Assembly: GCA_947003375.1 (NCBI GenBank)
Contig: CAMQOJ010000079.1
Location: forward strand, 1-11,617
Source: an uncultured Lachnospiraceae bacterium
GTDB lineage: Bacteria > Bacillota > Clostridia > Lachnospirales > Lachnospiraceae
DNA: 11,617 nt
Reading direction: 5' to 3'
The notes under the pieces are model-generated. The model ran no database searches, was not told the DNA's origin, and saw nothing but the letters and a program-made list of their open reading frames with translations. A program made the position numbers and the translations under genes. Below are positions 6,353 through 11,617 of this stretch, piece by piece. The number at the start of each line of letters is the position of its first letter. The stretch's first letter is position 1.

Positions 6353-8392
6353 TCATCCTCCGTATTTCCTACAATTCTCCGCTCCAATCAAAGGCTCGTA
6401 TCTCCCCCGCAGCTCCTCCAGCTTTCTGGCCAGAAGCTGCCGTTTCAGCTCCGGGAGCTCCGTCTCATTGAAATGCCGCCTCTCATTGTCCATGGATGCC
6501 TTTTTCAGGTAACGCCCAGCCTGAAAGAAGAACCAGAGCAGAGACCCTATGGCATTGACCGCCGCCATCATGGTCATGACGAAGAGCGCAACCAGCCGCT
6601 CATCATATCCCGGAAACAGGCTATATCCCAGAACCTCGCACAGAGCGAGAAGCAGCCCCGGCACAAGGCCAATTATACCGCCTCCTGTGATTATCTTTGC
6701 CAGCAGGCCCATCTTCGGAAACAGCTTGATCATTCCGAAAAAGCGCAAGGCCAGATAGACCAGCACCATGACGAATACAGGGATGGCCAGCAGGTCGAAG
6801 CGCTCCTCCTCATGGAGCATGGTCAGCATAAGGGCCAGCCCCAGCAGCAGGACGCTGCTTATGGTGGCCGCCACCCTGGGACGGTGGGGCACGATGTTCA
6901 TGGCATTCAGCCGTCTTCCCCGAGCTTCCACCTCCGGATACAGCGTGGCCCATTCCTGTTCCACATCCGCCCTGGCCTGGCTGGCCTGCTCCCGGTATCT
7001 GGCAATGTTCTCCGCCAGCTCCCTGTCGGCCTTCTGCTTCTGCGCCTTCTCCCGACAGTCCGCGGCCTGGGCCTGGGCATCCTTATAGTCTCCAGCCTCC
7101 CGGAAGGCAAGGTAGGCCTCCTCAAAGTTTTCCGCCTCCAGTAGCTCCCGCCCCTGTAGATATAGAATCCGTTTCTTCCGGTAAGCCAACAGTTCGTCCA
7201 GCTCCCTGCGCAAATCGCCCACAGCGCATTTCAGCAGACGTTTAAAGACAGCAGATTCTTCAAATTTGTCCGTCAGCTCCCGACACCCCTCCAAACTCGC
7301 CACGTTCTCACCCGCCAAAAACAGGATTCGATAAGCACCGCCATTCTCCGGGTTCAAGTTCAGCATCTGGTTGGCCACTGTCCTGGCCTCCTCCATGTTC
7401 CCCTGGACCAGAAGCTGATTCCCCAGCTGCTCCAACTCCCGGTTCCGTATCATGCTGATGTTGCCTTCCGTATGGCCGGTAATCTTCAGAATACCCCGCA
7501 GAAGATCCTGGCGTACACCGGTCTCGTCAATCATGCGGGGAATGAACTCCGCCAGCTCGTCGGGCAAGTCATACGCGTCCATGCCCTGCAGAACCGGGAT
7601 AATCTCCCGACTGCGATCCTGCCTACGCAGATTTATGTACCGCTGCCACTCGTTGCGCACCCAGACAGCCTCCAGATGCTCTCGGCATGTGCTCACCACC
7701 AGCATAACCTTTGCGCTCTGCAGCGCGGCGAAGATATGGGGCTCATAAGCGCTCCCCAGCATCTTCTCCAGGCTGATGCGGGCGAAGAAGACCCTGACGC
7801 CTCGCCCGGTCAGTTCCTCATAGAGCTCCTGAGCCAGGACGCTGTCTTTGGTGCGCTCTCCGGAAGGCCTACGGCTCTCCGGCTCTGCTCCCGCGCCTGG
7901 GCTCTCCTTATAGCAAATGAATACATCATAGGGTGTCTCATACCGGACAATCTCCATAATCTGCTGCCAGATTTCATGGATTTCGGCTGCCTGCTTCCGA
8001 TAGAAATCCTGAGCCTGGGAAGGCGCGTATTTCAGCGCCGCTTGGTAATCCACATCCTCCAGGATAGAGCGGGAATTGCCTCTATGGCAGGTGGCCTTGT
8101 ATTCCCCGCTGCGGGGATCTTTCACATATTCCACACCATAGCGGCACAGCGCCAGACAGAACCGTGCCTCCGCATCCTGCGGATCCAAAGCCACAATCTG
8201 CTCAAAGGCCGAGGCTGCCCTGTCGAATTCATAGCGCATCCTATAATAATTGCCCCTGTTGAACATATCATCGCGCACATCACTGTCCACAGCCGGCAGA
8301 AGCATCTTGCTGCCACAGTCCTGACATATGGCGATCTGGCTGTCCAGAAGTTCCAGAGAACCGCCGCATATCTTACATTTCAGGTTAATCAT
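6353..8392 (-). CDS. TIR-domain membrane protein 1 (zinc ribbon, TPR, TIR, helical repeats, four TM helices)
   Basis: Seen: 679 residues. Zinc ribbon C6/C9 and C23/C26 (CKICGG, CQDCGS); TPR-like region at about 36-85; TIR domain at about 154-300 opening with PYDVFICYKE, with FFARISLE at 202-209, putative catalytic E217 in AYEPHIFAAL, and WVRNEW at 244-249. TPR-like repeats at about 318-350 and 410-446 include REAGDYKDAQ. Hydrophobic helices lie at about 507-526, 533-555, 566-590 and 599-623, with a tail containing Y665-x6-EN. Odd: its TIR domain carries a Gly/Pro/Glu-rich loop at 164-178 that the other two lack. Start: an upstream in-frame Met exists at 8452, but ATG at 8392 overlaps the preceding stop as ATGA and has GGAGGGAGAAGAA before it, so it is translationally coupled. 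It is the most diverged of the three paralogs. The TIR assignment is firm; enzymatic output is inferred from the family. Confidence 0.95.
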   Translation of the reverse strand: MINLKCKICGGSLELLDSQIAICQDCGSKMLLPAVDSDVRDDMFNRGNYYRMRYEFDRAASAFEQIVALDPQDAEARFCLALCRYGVEYVKDPRSGEYKATCHRGNSRSILEDVDYQAALKYAPSQAQDFYRKQAAEIHEIWQQIMEIVRYETPYDVFICYKESPGAGAEPESRRPSGERTKDSVLAQELYEELTGRGVRVFFARISLEKMLGSAYEPHIFAALQSAKVMLVVSTCREHLEAVWVRNEWQRYINLRRQDRSREIIPVLQGMDAYDLPDELAEFIPRMIDETGVRQDLLRGILKITGHTEGNISMIRNRELEQLGNQLLVQGNMEEARTVANQMLNLNPENGGAYRILFLAGENVASLEGCRELTDKFEESAVFKRLLKCAVGDLRRELDELLAYRKKRILYLQGRELLEAENFEEAYLAFREAGDYKDAQAQAADCREKAQKQKADRELAENIARYREQASQARADVEQEWATLYPEVEARGRRLNAMNIVPHRPRVAATISSVLLLGLALMLTMLHEEERFDLLAIPVFVMVLVYLALRFFGMIKLFPKMGLLAKIITGGGIIGLVPGLLLALCEVLGYSLFPGYDERLVALFVMTMMAAVNAIGSLLWFFFQAGRYLKKASMDNERRHFNETELPELKRQLLARKLEELRGRYEPLIGAENCRKYGG

Positions 8393-9279
8393 TTCTTCTC
8401 CCTCCATGCGTCCCAGGTCAGCGCCTTCTGCCCCTTTCCGGAGAAGGAGCACATCCCGATGACGCTGTCCATATAAAATTCCCTATATAGGCACTCTTCC
8501 TCATCCGCGGCGGCCGGACAGATGACCGTCAGAATCCGAGCCGGCCCTCTAAGGTTCACATAGAACACGCCCTTGGCCATGGCAGACGCACTCTCGCCCT
8601 CCCAGACCACCCGAGCCCAGGTATAGCCCCGCTCATCCTCCTCTTCCCCCTGCTCCAGTATCCGGCCAGTGAGCCCGTAGTCGTTCCATATCTTCCCGCA
8701 CAGAGCCTCCAGATTCCAGATAGATTCGCTGGTCACATATTCCGAAATCAGCATACTGCCGTCCGCCGCAGAGAATGTGGTCGACAGCTGGGTTGTAAGA
8801 TGTCTGCTATTATCCTCTTCGGCCACCTGCTCATACAATGCCGGAAGATAGGTAAAACCCATGTCCTTGGAGCCGTTATAGACATGGTACTGCACAAAAT
8901 CCGTCACTGCACTGTACCCACAGCCCTCCTCTCCCACGATGGGGTCTTCGGAACCCAAGCTGTAGTCTACCCTGTAGCACTCTGTCCCCGTGTCGTCAAT
9001 GTCCGCCACAATGGGACCTGCCGCAATCCTGGCAGCTTCCGCGGCCTCAGCAGCCTTCCTTTCCTCCTCCCTCCTCACTGCTTCCTCTGCCGCCCGCTCC
9101 TCTCTCAAGCGTTCTTCCTCCACCATCCTTGCCGCTTCCTCCCGTTCACGAGCCAGGCTCCGCACATCCGCCAGTCCGCCCACTGCGAGAGTAGCCGCCG
9201 CCGTCGCCACGCAGGTCAGCAGCACCAGCTTTACCTCCCACAGGCTAAGCAGCCCCGGAACTTCCGCTTTTTTTCCCAT
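8389..9279 (-). CDS. Membrane-anchored coiled-coil protein with unrecognised C-terminal domain, first gene of the TIR operon
   Basis: Not recognised. Seen in the 296 residues: a short N-terminal segment, one hydrophobic helix (about 15-37), a very charged Glu/Arg/Ala-rich coiled coil (about 42-90), and a globular, acidic and aromatic-rich domain from about 95 to the end with six cysteines (101, 120, 194, 254, 263, 277). The frame is open to a GTG at 9288. ATG at 9279 is preferred because GGGAG lies 8 nt upstream in a purine-rich tract and GTG is less likely. It overlaps TIR gene 1 by 4 nt (ATGA), so the two are made together. The region upstream holds an attenuator-like leader. Inferred: a signal-anchor protein with its domain on either side of the membrane, perhaps the sensor or regulator of the TIR proteins. 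Topology is ambiguous because charge does not clearly favour one orientation. The short C-terminal motif YMDSVIG resembles YMDTVMG in TIR protein 2. Confidence 0.85.
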   Translation of the reverse strand: MGKKAEVPGLLSLWEVKLVLLTCVATAAATLAVGGLADVRSLAREREEAARMVEEERLREERAAEEAVRREEERKAAEAAEAARIAAGPIVADIDDTGTECYRVDYSLGSEDPIVGEEGCGYSAVTDFVQYHVYNGSKDMGFTYLPALYEQVAEEDNSRHLTTQLSTTFSAADGSMLISEYVTSESIWNLEALCGKIWNDYGLTGRILEQGEEEDERGYTWARVVWEGESASAMAKGVFYVNLRGPARILTVICPAAADEEECLYREFYMDSVIGMCSFSGKGQKALTWDAWREKK

Positions 9280-9374
9280 TCTCTCCACTCCCTTCCTTTC
9301 TGTCCTTTCCGTATTTTGTCAAGTCTGTTTAGAACCGTAGCCAGGCATTTGTCCGGCATCGCGCCATCCCATAC

Positions 9375-9420
9375 AAAAAAGGCGTTTCTATGCCCGCGAG
9401 TCTCCCGCTAACATAGAAAC
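9375..9420 (-). terminator. Intrinsic terminator in the leader of the TIR operon
   Basis: On the minus strand GTTTCTATG (9412-9420) pairs perfectly with CATAGAAAC (9384-9392), a 9-bp stem. Inner GCG/CGC pairs may form in the loop. Three bases later comes a run of six T (9375-9380). It lies between the operon promoter and the first gene, so it should stop most transcripts unless antitermination occurs. Confidence 0.75.
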
Positions 9421-9538
9421 ATATAAACTTTTGTATAACAAGGCTACGGGGCTATAGTGCAACTCCGCTTGCTTGAGGATGGCATAATCCGGCATATCTG
9501 TCAAGCCTTCTTTCGAAAAAAAATCTTTCATCAACATG
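9375..9538 (-). ncRNA. Candidate short leader RNA or small RNA (about 165 nt) upstream of the TIR operon
   Basis: Inferred from a strong promoter (TATAAT at 9545-9550, expected start near 9538) and an intrinsic terminator ending at 9375. The transcript would be about 165 nt. It could be an attenuated leader, an independent small RNA, or a short mRNA. A frame with ATG codons at 9529-9537 (beginning MLMKDFFSKEG and ending GDSRA) spans it, and its stop lies inside the 3' arm of the terminator stem. It includes a T8 run (minus strand of 9516-9523). I do not recognise the peptide or the RNA. Confidence 0.45.
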
Positions 9539-9609
9539 ATTGCCATTATAGCAAAAATCTGCCTGTCGCGCAAGGATGATTCCAATTTTCGACATTCGAT
9601 TTTCGACAC
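9388..9609 (-). CDS. Possible small ORF of 73 codons in the operon leader, unrecognised
   Basis: A frame opens at GTG 9609 and runs 73 codons; internal ATGs at 9549, 9537 and 9531 give 49-53 codons. The peptide has a plausible composition (KQAELHYSPVALLYKSLY) but I know no family for it. Against a 73-residue gene: the operon promoter lies inside it and the GTG has no clear ribosome binding site. If translated at all, a leader peptide of about 49-51 residues starting after the promoter is more likely. Its last codons form the 5' arm of the terminator, so translation could affect termination. Low confidence that it is a gene. Confidence 0.25.
   Translation of the reverse strand: MSKIECRKLESSLRDRQIFAIMAIMLMKDFFSKEGLTDMPDYAILKQAELHYSPVALLYKSLYVSMLAGDSRA
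9545..9573 (-). promoter_or_regulatory. Extended -10 promoter for the TIR operon
   Basis: On the minus strand a perfect -10 TATAAT (9545-9550) is preceded by TGC, giving an extended -10 (TGN-TATAAT). At exactly 17 nt spacing lies a partial -35, TTGCGC (9568-9573). Transcription would begin near 9538. It is the best promoter between the ABC gene and the operon and lies just inside the right direct repeat, so the cassette carries its own promoter. Confidence 0.75.
9585..9608. repeat. Spaced direct repeat ATTTTCGACA, two copies
   Basis: ATTTTCGACA occurs at 9585-9594 and again at 9599-9608, a 14-nt period that places both on similar faces of the helix only approximately. The pair lies 12-35 nt upstream of the -35 of the operon promoter, a reasonable place for an activator or repressor site, or for a recombinase arm site near the element end. 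Confidence 0.35.
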
Positions 9610-9610
9610 C

Positions 9611-9659
9611 CCGCAACCTCAGCCAAAGGTTGCGGTTCAGCTTTAGCGGCTTCCTGAAC
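9611..9659. repeat. Two adjacent palindromes at the right end of the cassette
   Basis: CCGCAACCT (9611-9619) and AGGTTGCGG (9627-9635) form a perfect 9-bp inverted repeat with a 7-nt loop. Immediately next, sharing base 9635, GTTCAG (9635-9640) and CTGAAC (9654-9659) form a second 6-bp inverted repeat. Neither is followed by a T-tract on either strand, so a classic terminator is not supported. They sit between the ABC gene end and the operon promoter. Confidence 0.5.
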
Positions 9660-9684
9660 GCCCTGCACAGAGGGTCTTATGATA

Positions 9685-9707
9685 TCAGGCGTAATACCTG
9701 GCCTGGG
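9685..9707. repeat. Right copy of the 23-bp direct repeat, inside the ABC gene 3' end
   Basis: Same 23 bp as 525-547 with one difference at 9702. On the minus strand it supplies the final codons of the ABC transporter (RYYA and stop TGA), so the gene is intact up to its stop while a near-copy lies beyond the TIR operon. This placement at a gene's 3' end is typical of site-specific insertion targets. Confidence 0.75.
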
Positions 9708-11522
9708 CGTCCCACAGTTCCGTGTATTTCCCGCCCAGGGCATGGAGCTTTTCATGGCTGCCCCGCTCTATGATCTCCCCCTCATGGAATACCAGGATCT
9801 CATCGCAGAACTGGCAGCTGCTCATCCTGTGGGAGATATAGATCCCTGTCTTGCCCTCCACCATCTCCTGGAAGCGGGAGTAGACTTCCGCCTCCGCCAC
9901 CGGGTCCAGGGCCGCCGTAGGCTCGTCCAGTATGACTACGGGCGCATCTTTGTAGAGTGCCCTGGCCAGAGCAATCTTCTGGGCTTCCCCGCCGCTGATC
10001 TCCACCCCATCTTCCAGGTACTTATAGAGGTAAGTGTCCAGCTGCTTCGGCATGCGCTTTACGATGTCCGCCGCGTCCGCCTGCTCCAGGGCCTTCCATA
10101 TCTTATCGTCATCCCGTTCGAATCCGGCCGTGATATTCTCCCATACCGGGAACGCCAGGAGCTTGAAGTCCTGGAACACCACACTGAACAGGGCCCTGTA
10201 GGCCTCCTCGTCATACTCCCGGATGTCCACGCCGTTCAGGGTGATTCGCCCCTCCGTCGGCTCATAGAGCCGGCACAGGAGCTTGATGAAGGTGGTCTTC
10301 CCTGCGCCGTTGGGCCCCACCAGGGCCATCCTCCCCCTGATGTTCAGCCTGCAGTCGATATGCTTCAGCACATAGTCCCTGCTGCCGGGATACCGGAAGC
10401 TCACGTCCTCGAATACCAGCTCGTATGCCCCGTCCTTCCTCTCCTCCAGGGCCCGGGTCCCCTTCACATGCCCGCCCTCCATGTCCAGGAACGCCAGGAA
10501 CTTCTCCATGTAGGTGCAGACATTCCGCAGCCTTACCTGGCAGTTGATGATGATGAAGCAGGCATTGCCGAACTGGTTCAGCGCGCCCACATACTGGGTG
10601 AAGGCACCCACTGTAATCGCCTTTGTCACCACCTTTACGGTCACCAGCAGATAGGAGCCTATGGTGAACAGGCTGTTCAGGCCGTTGTTGGCCTGGATGG
10701 TGCGGAGCATCACGTCGAACATGCCGCCCCAGTAGGCCTTGCTCTTCTTCACCTCCGCCTCCGCGTTCCCCATGAGCATGTCCTGCATGCCATAGAGCCG
10801 GATGACCTTCCCCGCCTTCTCATTAAGGAACACCTGGTTCAGCAGATAGTCCTCCCTCATCTCCATCCCCGTATTGGCCTCAAAGTATGCCTTCTGCTTT
10901 TCGGAGAACTTCACGAACACTTTCCCGGAGAAGAAGGCCATCCCCGCCAGGGCGCAGCCGAACAGCAGCAGAGAGGGAAGGGGCCCCGCCAGCCTCTCCA
11001 GGAAAGTCCCGGATCCGACCGGCCTTGTCAGGCACAGCCAGATTACCATGGAGGTGGACAGAATCACGCTCAAGACTGCCTGGAAGATGTCCCTGTACCG
11101 GGCCAGCACCATCCCCAGGCTGCCGTAGGCATCTGAGGTCTTCTCGGAGAAGGCGATCTTCTCCGCCACCTCCGGGTTCTCCATGGTCTCGTAGTCCATG
11201 GAGAAGGTCTTCTCCCGCAGCCAGACGAAGATGGCCAGGCCCGCCACGTTGCGCAGCCCCCGGATCGCCGCCTCTGTCAGGCTCACCAGCACGGTTCCCA
11301 CCAGGTTCGCCCCCAGCAGCGCTGCCGTCAGGACTATCGCCTGTCTGAATCCCCCAGGCGCAGCGCGTCCACCAGCCCTGCGGTCAGAAAGAGGCTGATA
11401 TAGGTCTGGGCCAGCTGGAAGACGATCTGCAGCAGGTATACCGGAATGATCTTGTGGTCCGTTTCATGTATCTTCTTCAGCAGCCGGAACCCCACTCTGT
11501 GGGTCGCTATCACTTCATGCAT
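9685..11522 (-). CDS. ABC exporter half-transporter (permease + ATPase), frameshifted near the N-terminus
   Basis: Exports an unknown substrate using ATP; probably the second subunit of a heterodimer. Seen: start ATG at 11522, with AAGGAGG about 9 nt upstream, overlapping the previous stop by 8 nt. The first frame ends at a TAG at 11334 after 62 residues, while the main frame continues to the stop at 9685 (538 residues counted from GTG 11301). Adding one G to the G5 run at 11351-11355 joins them into about 611 residues, the normal length for the family. In the 538-residue numbering: transmembrane domain 1-290, Walker A GPNGAGKTT (329-337), Q-loop FQD (376-378), signature SGGEA (436-440), Walker B VVILDEP (455-461), H-loop SHR (490-492). 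The ATPase domain is fully intact. The frameshift may be a sequencing error in the homopolymer, or a recent loss of function. The final codons coincide with the right direct repeat. Confidence 0.88.
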
Positions 11523-11617
11523 GGGCCTCTTCCTCCTTCTCCCCGGAATGCATTTCTTCCTTCTGATAATACTGGGCCTGGAGGTTGAACAGCTCCGCGT
11601 AGGCCCCTCCCTTTTCC
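11515..11617 (-). CDS. C-terminal end of a preceding ABC transporter subunit, cut by window edge
   Basis: Only the last 33 codons are visible. The peptide EKGGAYAELFNLQAQYYQ and an acidic tail (KEEEAHA) match the typical end of ABC exporter ATPase domains, and its AYAELFNLQAQYY resembles the KYTELWDAQARYYA end of the next gene. Its stop (TGA, 11515-11517) overlaps the start of the next ABC gene within ATGCATGA, so the two are translationally coupled and likely form a heterodimeric exporter. Substrate unknown. Confidence 0.75.
   Translation of the reverse strand, partial: EKGGAYAELFNLQAQYYQKEEMHSGEKEEEAHA

Larger units (their letters stand above)
9289..9684 (-). other. Regulatory intergenic region between ABC gene and TIR operon
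   Basis: This 396-nt gap is visibly more A+T-rich than its surroundings. From right to left it holds two adjacent palindromes (9611-9659), a spaced direct repeat (9585-9608), a minus-strand promoter (9545-9573), a roughly 165-nt leader with a short open frame, and an intrinsic terminator (9375-9420). The remaining stretch, 9289-9374, contains only the ribosome binding site of the first operon gene and an isolated TTGACA (9317-9322) with no -10 at 16-18 nt. Confidence 0.7.
525..9707. mobile_element. Putative genomic island carrying the TIR-SPFH operon, bounded by 23-bp direct repeats
   Basis: Seen: the two direct repeats sit about 9.16 kb apart, one just past the last operon gene and the other at the extreme 3' end of the ABC transporter gene upstream of the operon promoter. 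The enclosed DNA contains exactly one complete operon. Known: elements that integrate at a gene's 3' end often regenerate that end and leave a direct repeat at the far boundary. Inferred: the operon was inserted between an ABC exporter locus and the macro-domain locus. No integrase, transposase or relaxase is encoded inside, so mobilisation would have to be in trans, or the event is old. An alternative is a repeated regulatory or terminator element placed at two gene ends by chance. Confidence 0.5.

Noticed and set aside
7472..8476. Plus-strand open frame of 334 codons opposite TIR gene 1
   Set aside because: It lies antisense to a clear TIR coding sequence with conserved motifs and has no ribosome binding site or recognisable domain.
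1..9279. Classical Thoeris system
   Set aside because: No SIR2/SLOG effector is present, the macro-domain gene has a separate promoter and lacks visible membrane helices in the part seen, and the TIR proteins are large multidomain membrane proteins.
9294..9322. TTGACA at 9317-9322 as a second promoter next to the first operon gene
   Set aside because: No -10-like hexamer lies at 16-18 nt spacing; the sequence there is purine-rich and serves as the ribosome binding site.
9375..9538. Retron-type or CRISPR-type non-coding RNA
   Set aside because: No reverse transcriptase, Cas gene or repeat-spacer array is encoded in the window.
9611..9659. Palindromes after the ABC gene as an intrinsic terminator
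   Set aside because: Stable stems but no T-tract on either strand.
9679..11136. Long plus-strand open frame of 485 codons opposite the ABC transporter
   Set aside because: It is the antisense shadow of a gene with intact Walker, signature and H-loop motifs; its own translation is His/Leu/Gln/Pro-rich with no domain.

Overview
The window looks like a G+C-rich Clostridia genome, most likely a gut Lachnospiraceae-type Firmicute. This rests on strong AGGAGG-type ribosome binding sites, sigma-A-like promoters, and protein families (zinc-ribbon/TPR/TIR proteins, YdjI-like SPFH proteins) that I recognise from that group. It is an inference from sequence style, not a database result. Every gene I can support is on the minus strand, so the window reads from right (11617) to left (1).

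Right flank (9685-11617): the last codons of one ABC exporter half-transporter, overlapping the start of a second. The second carries a single-base frameshift in a G5 run at 11351-11355. The pair would form a heterodimeric exporter of unknown substrate.

Central cassette (548-9684): one apparent operon. It begins with an extended -10 promoter (9545-9573). The promoter is followed within about 165 nt by an intrinsic terminator (9375-9420), which suggests an attenuated leader or a small RNA. Then come a single-pass membrane protein with a long charged coiled coil and an unrecognised domain (8389-9279), three tandem paralogous proteins of zinc ribbon + TPR + TIR + helical repeats + four membrane helices (6353-8392, 4336-6333, 2331-4280), a YdjI-like SPFH/band-7 scaffold with two C-terminal zinc ribbons (1031-2296), and a 143-residue four-helix membrane protein (579-1010). 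All three TIR domains keep the glutamate expected for NAD+ hydrolysis. The simplest model is a membrane-tethered, SPFH-organised TIR NADase complex, with the first gene as a possible sensor. Its biological role (antiphage, envelope stress, other) is not shown by the sequence.

The cassette is bounded almost exactly by a 23-bp direct repeat with one mismatch (525-547 and 9685-9707). The right copy encodes the last residues and stop codon of the ABC gene. This is the arrangement expected when an element inserts at the 3' end of a gene and restores that end, so the operon looks like a discrete acquired island of about 9.2 kb that has no integrase of its own.

Left flank (1-524): a consensus promoter (440-468), a 5' leader with two mutually exclusive hairpins, and the first 104 codons of a macro-domain (ADP-ribose-binding) gene that runs off the window. 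A macro domain beside TIR NADases is suggestive, but it lies outside the repeats and has its own promoter.
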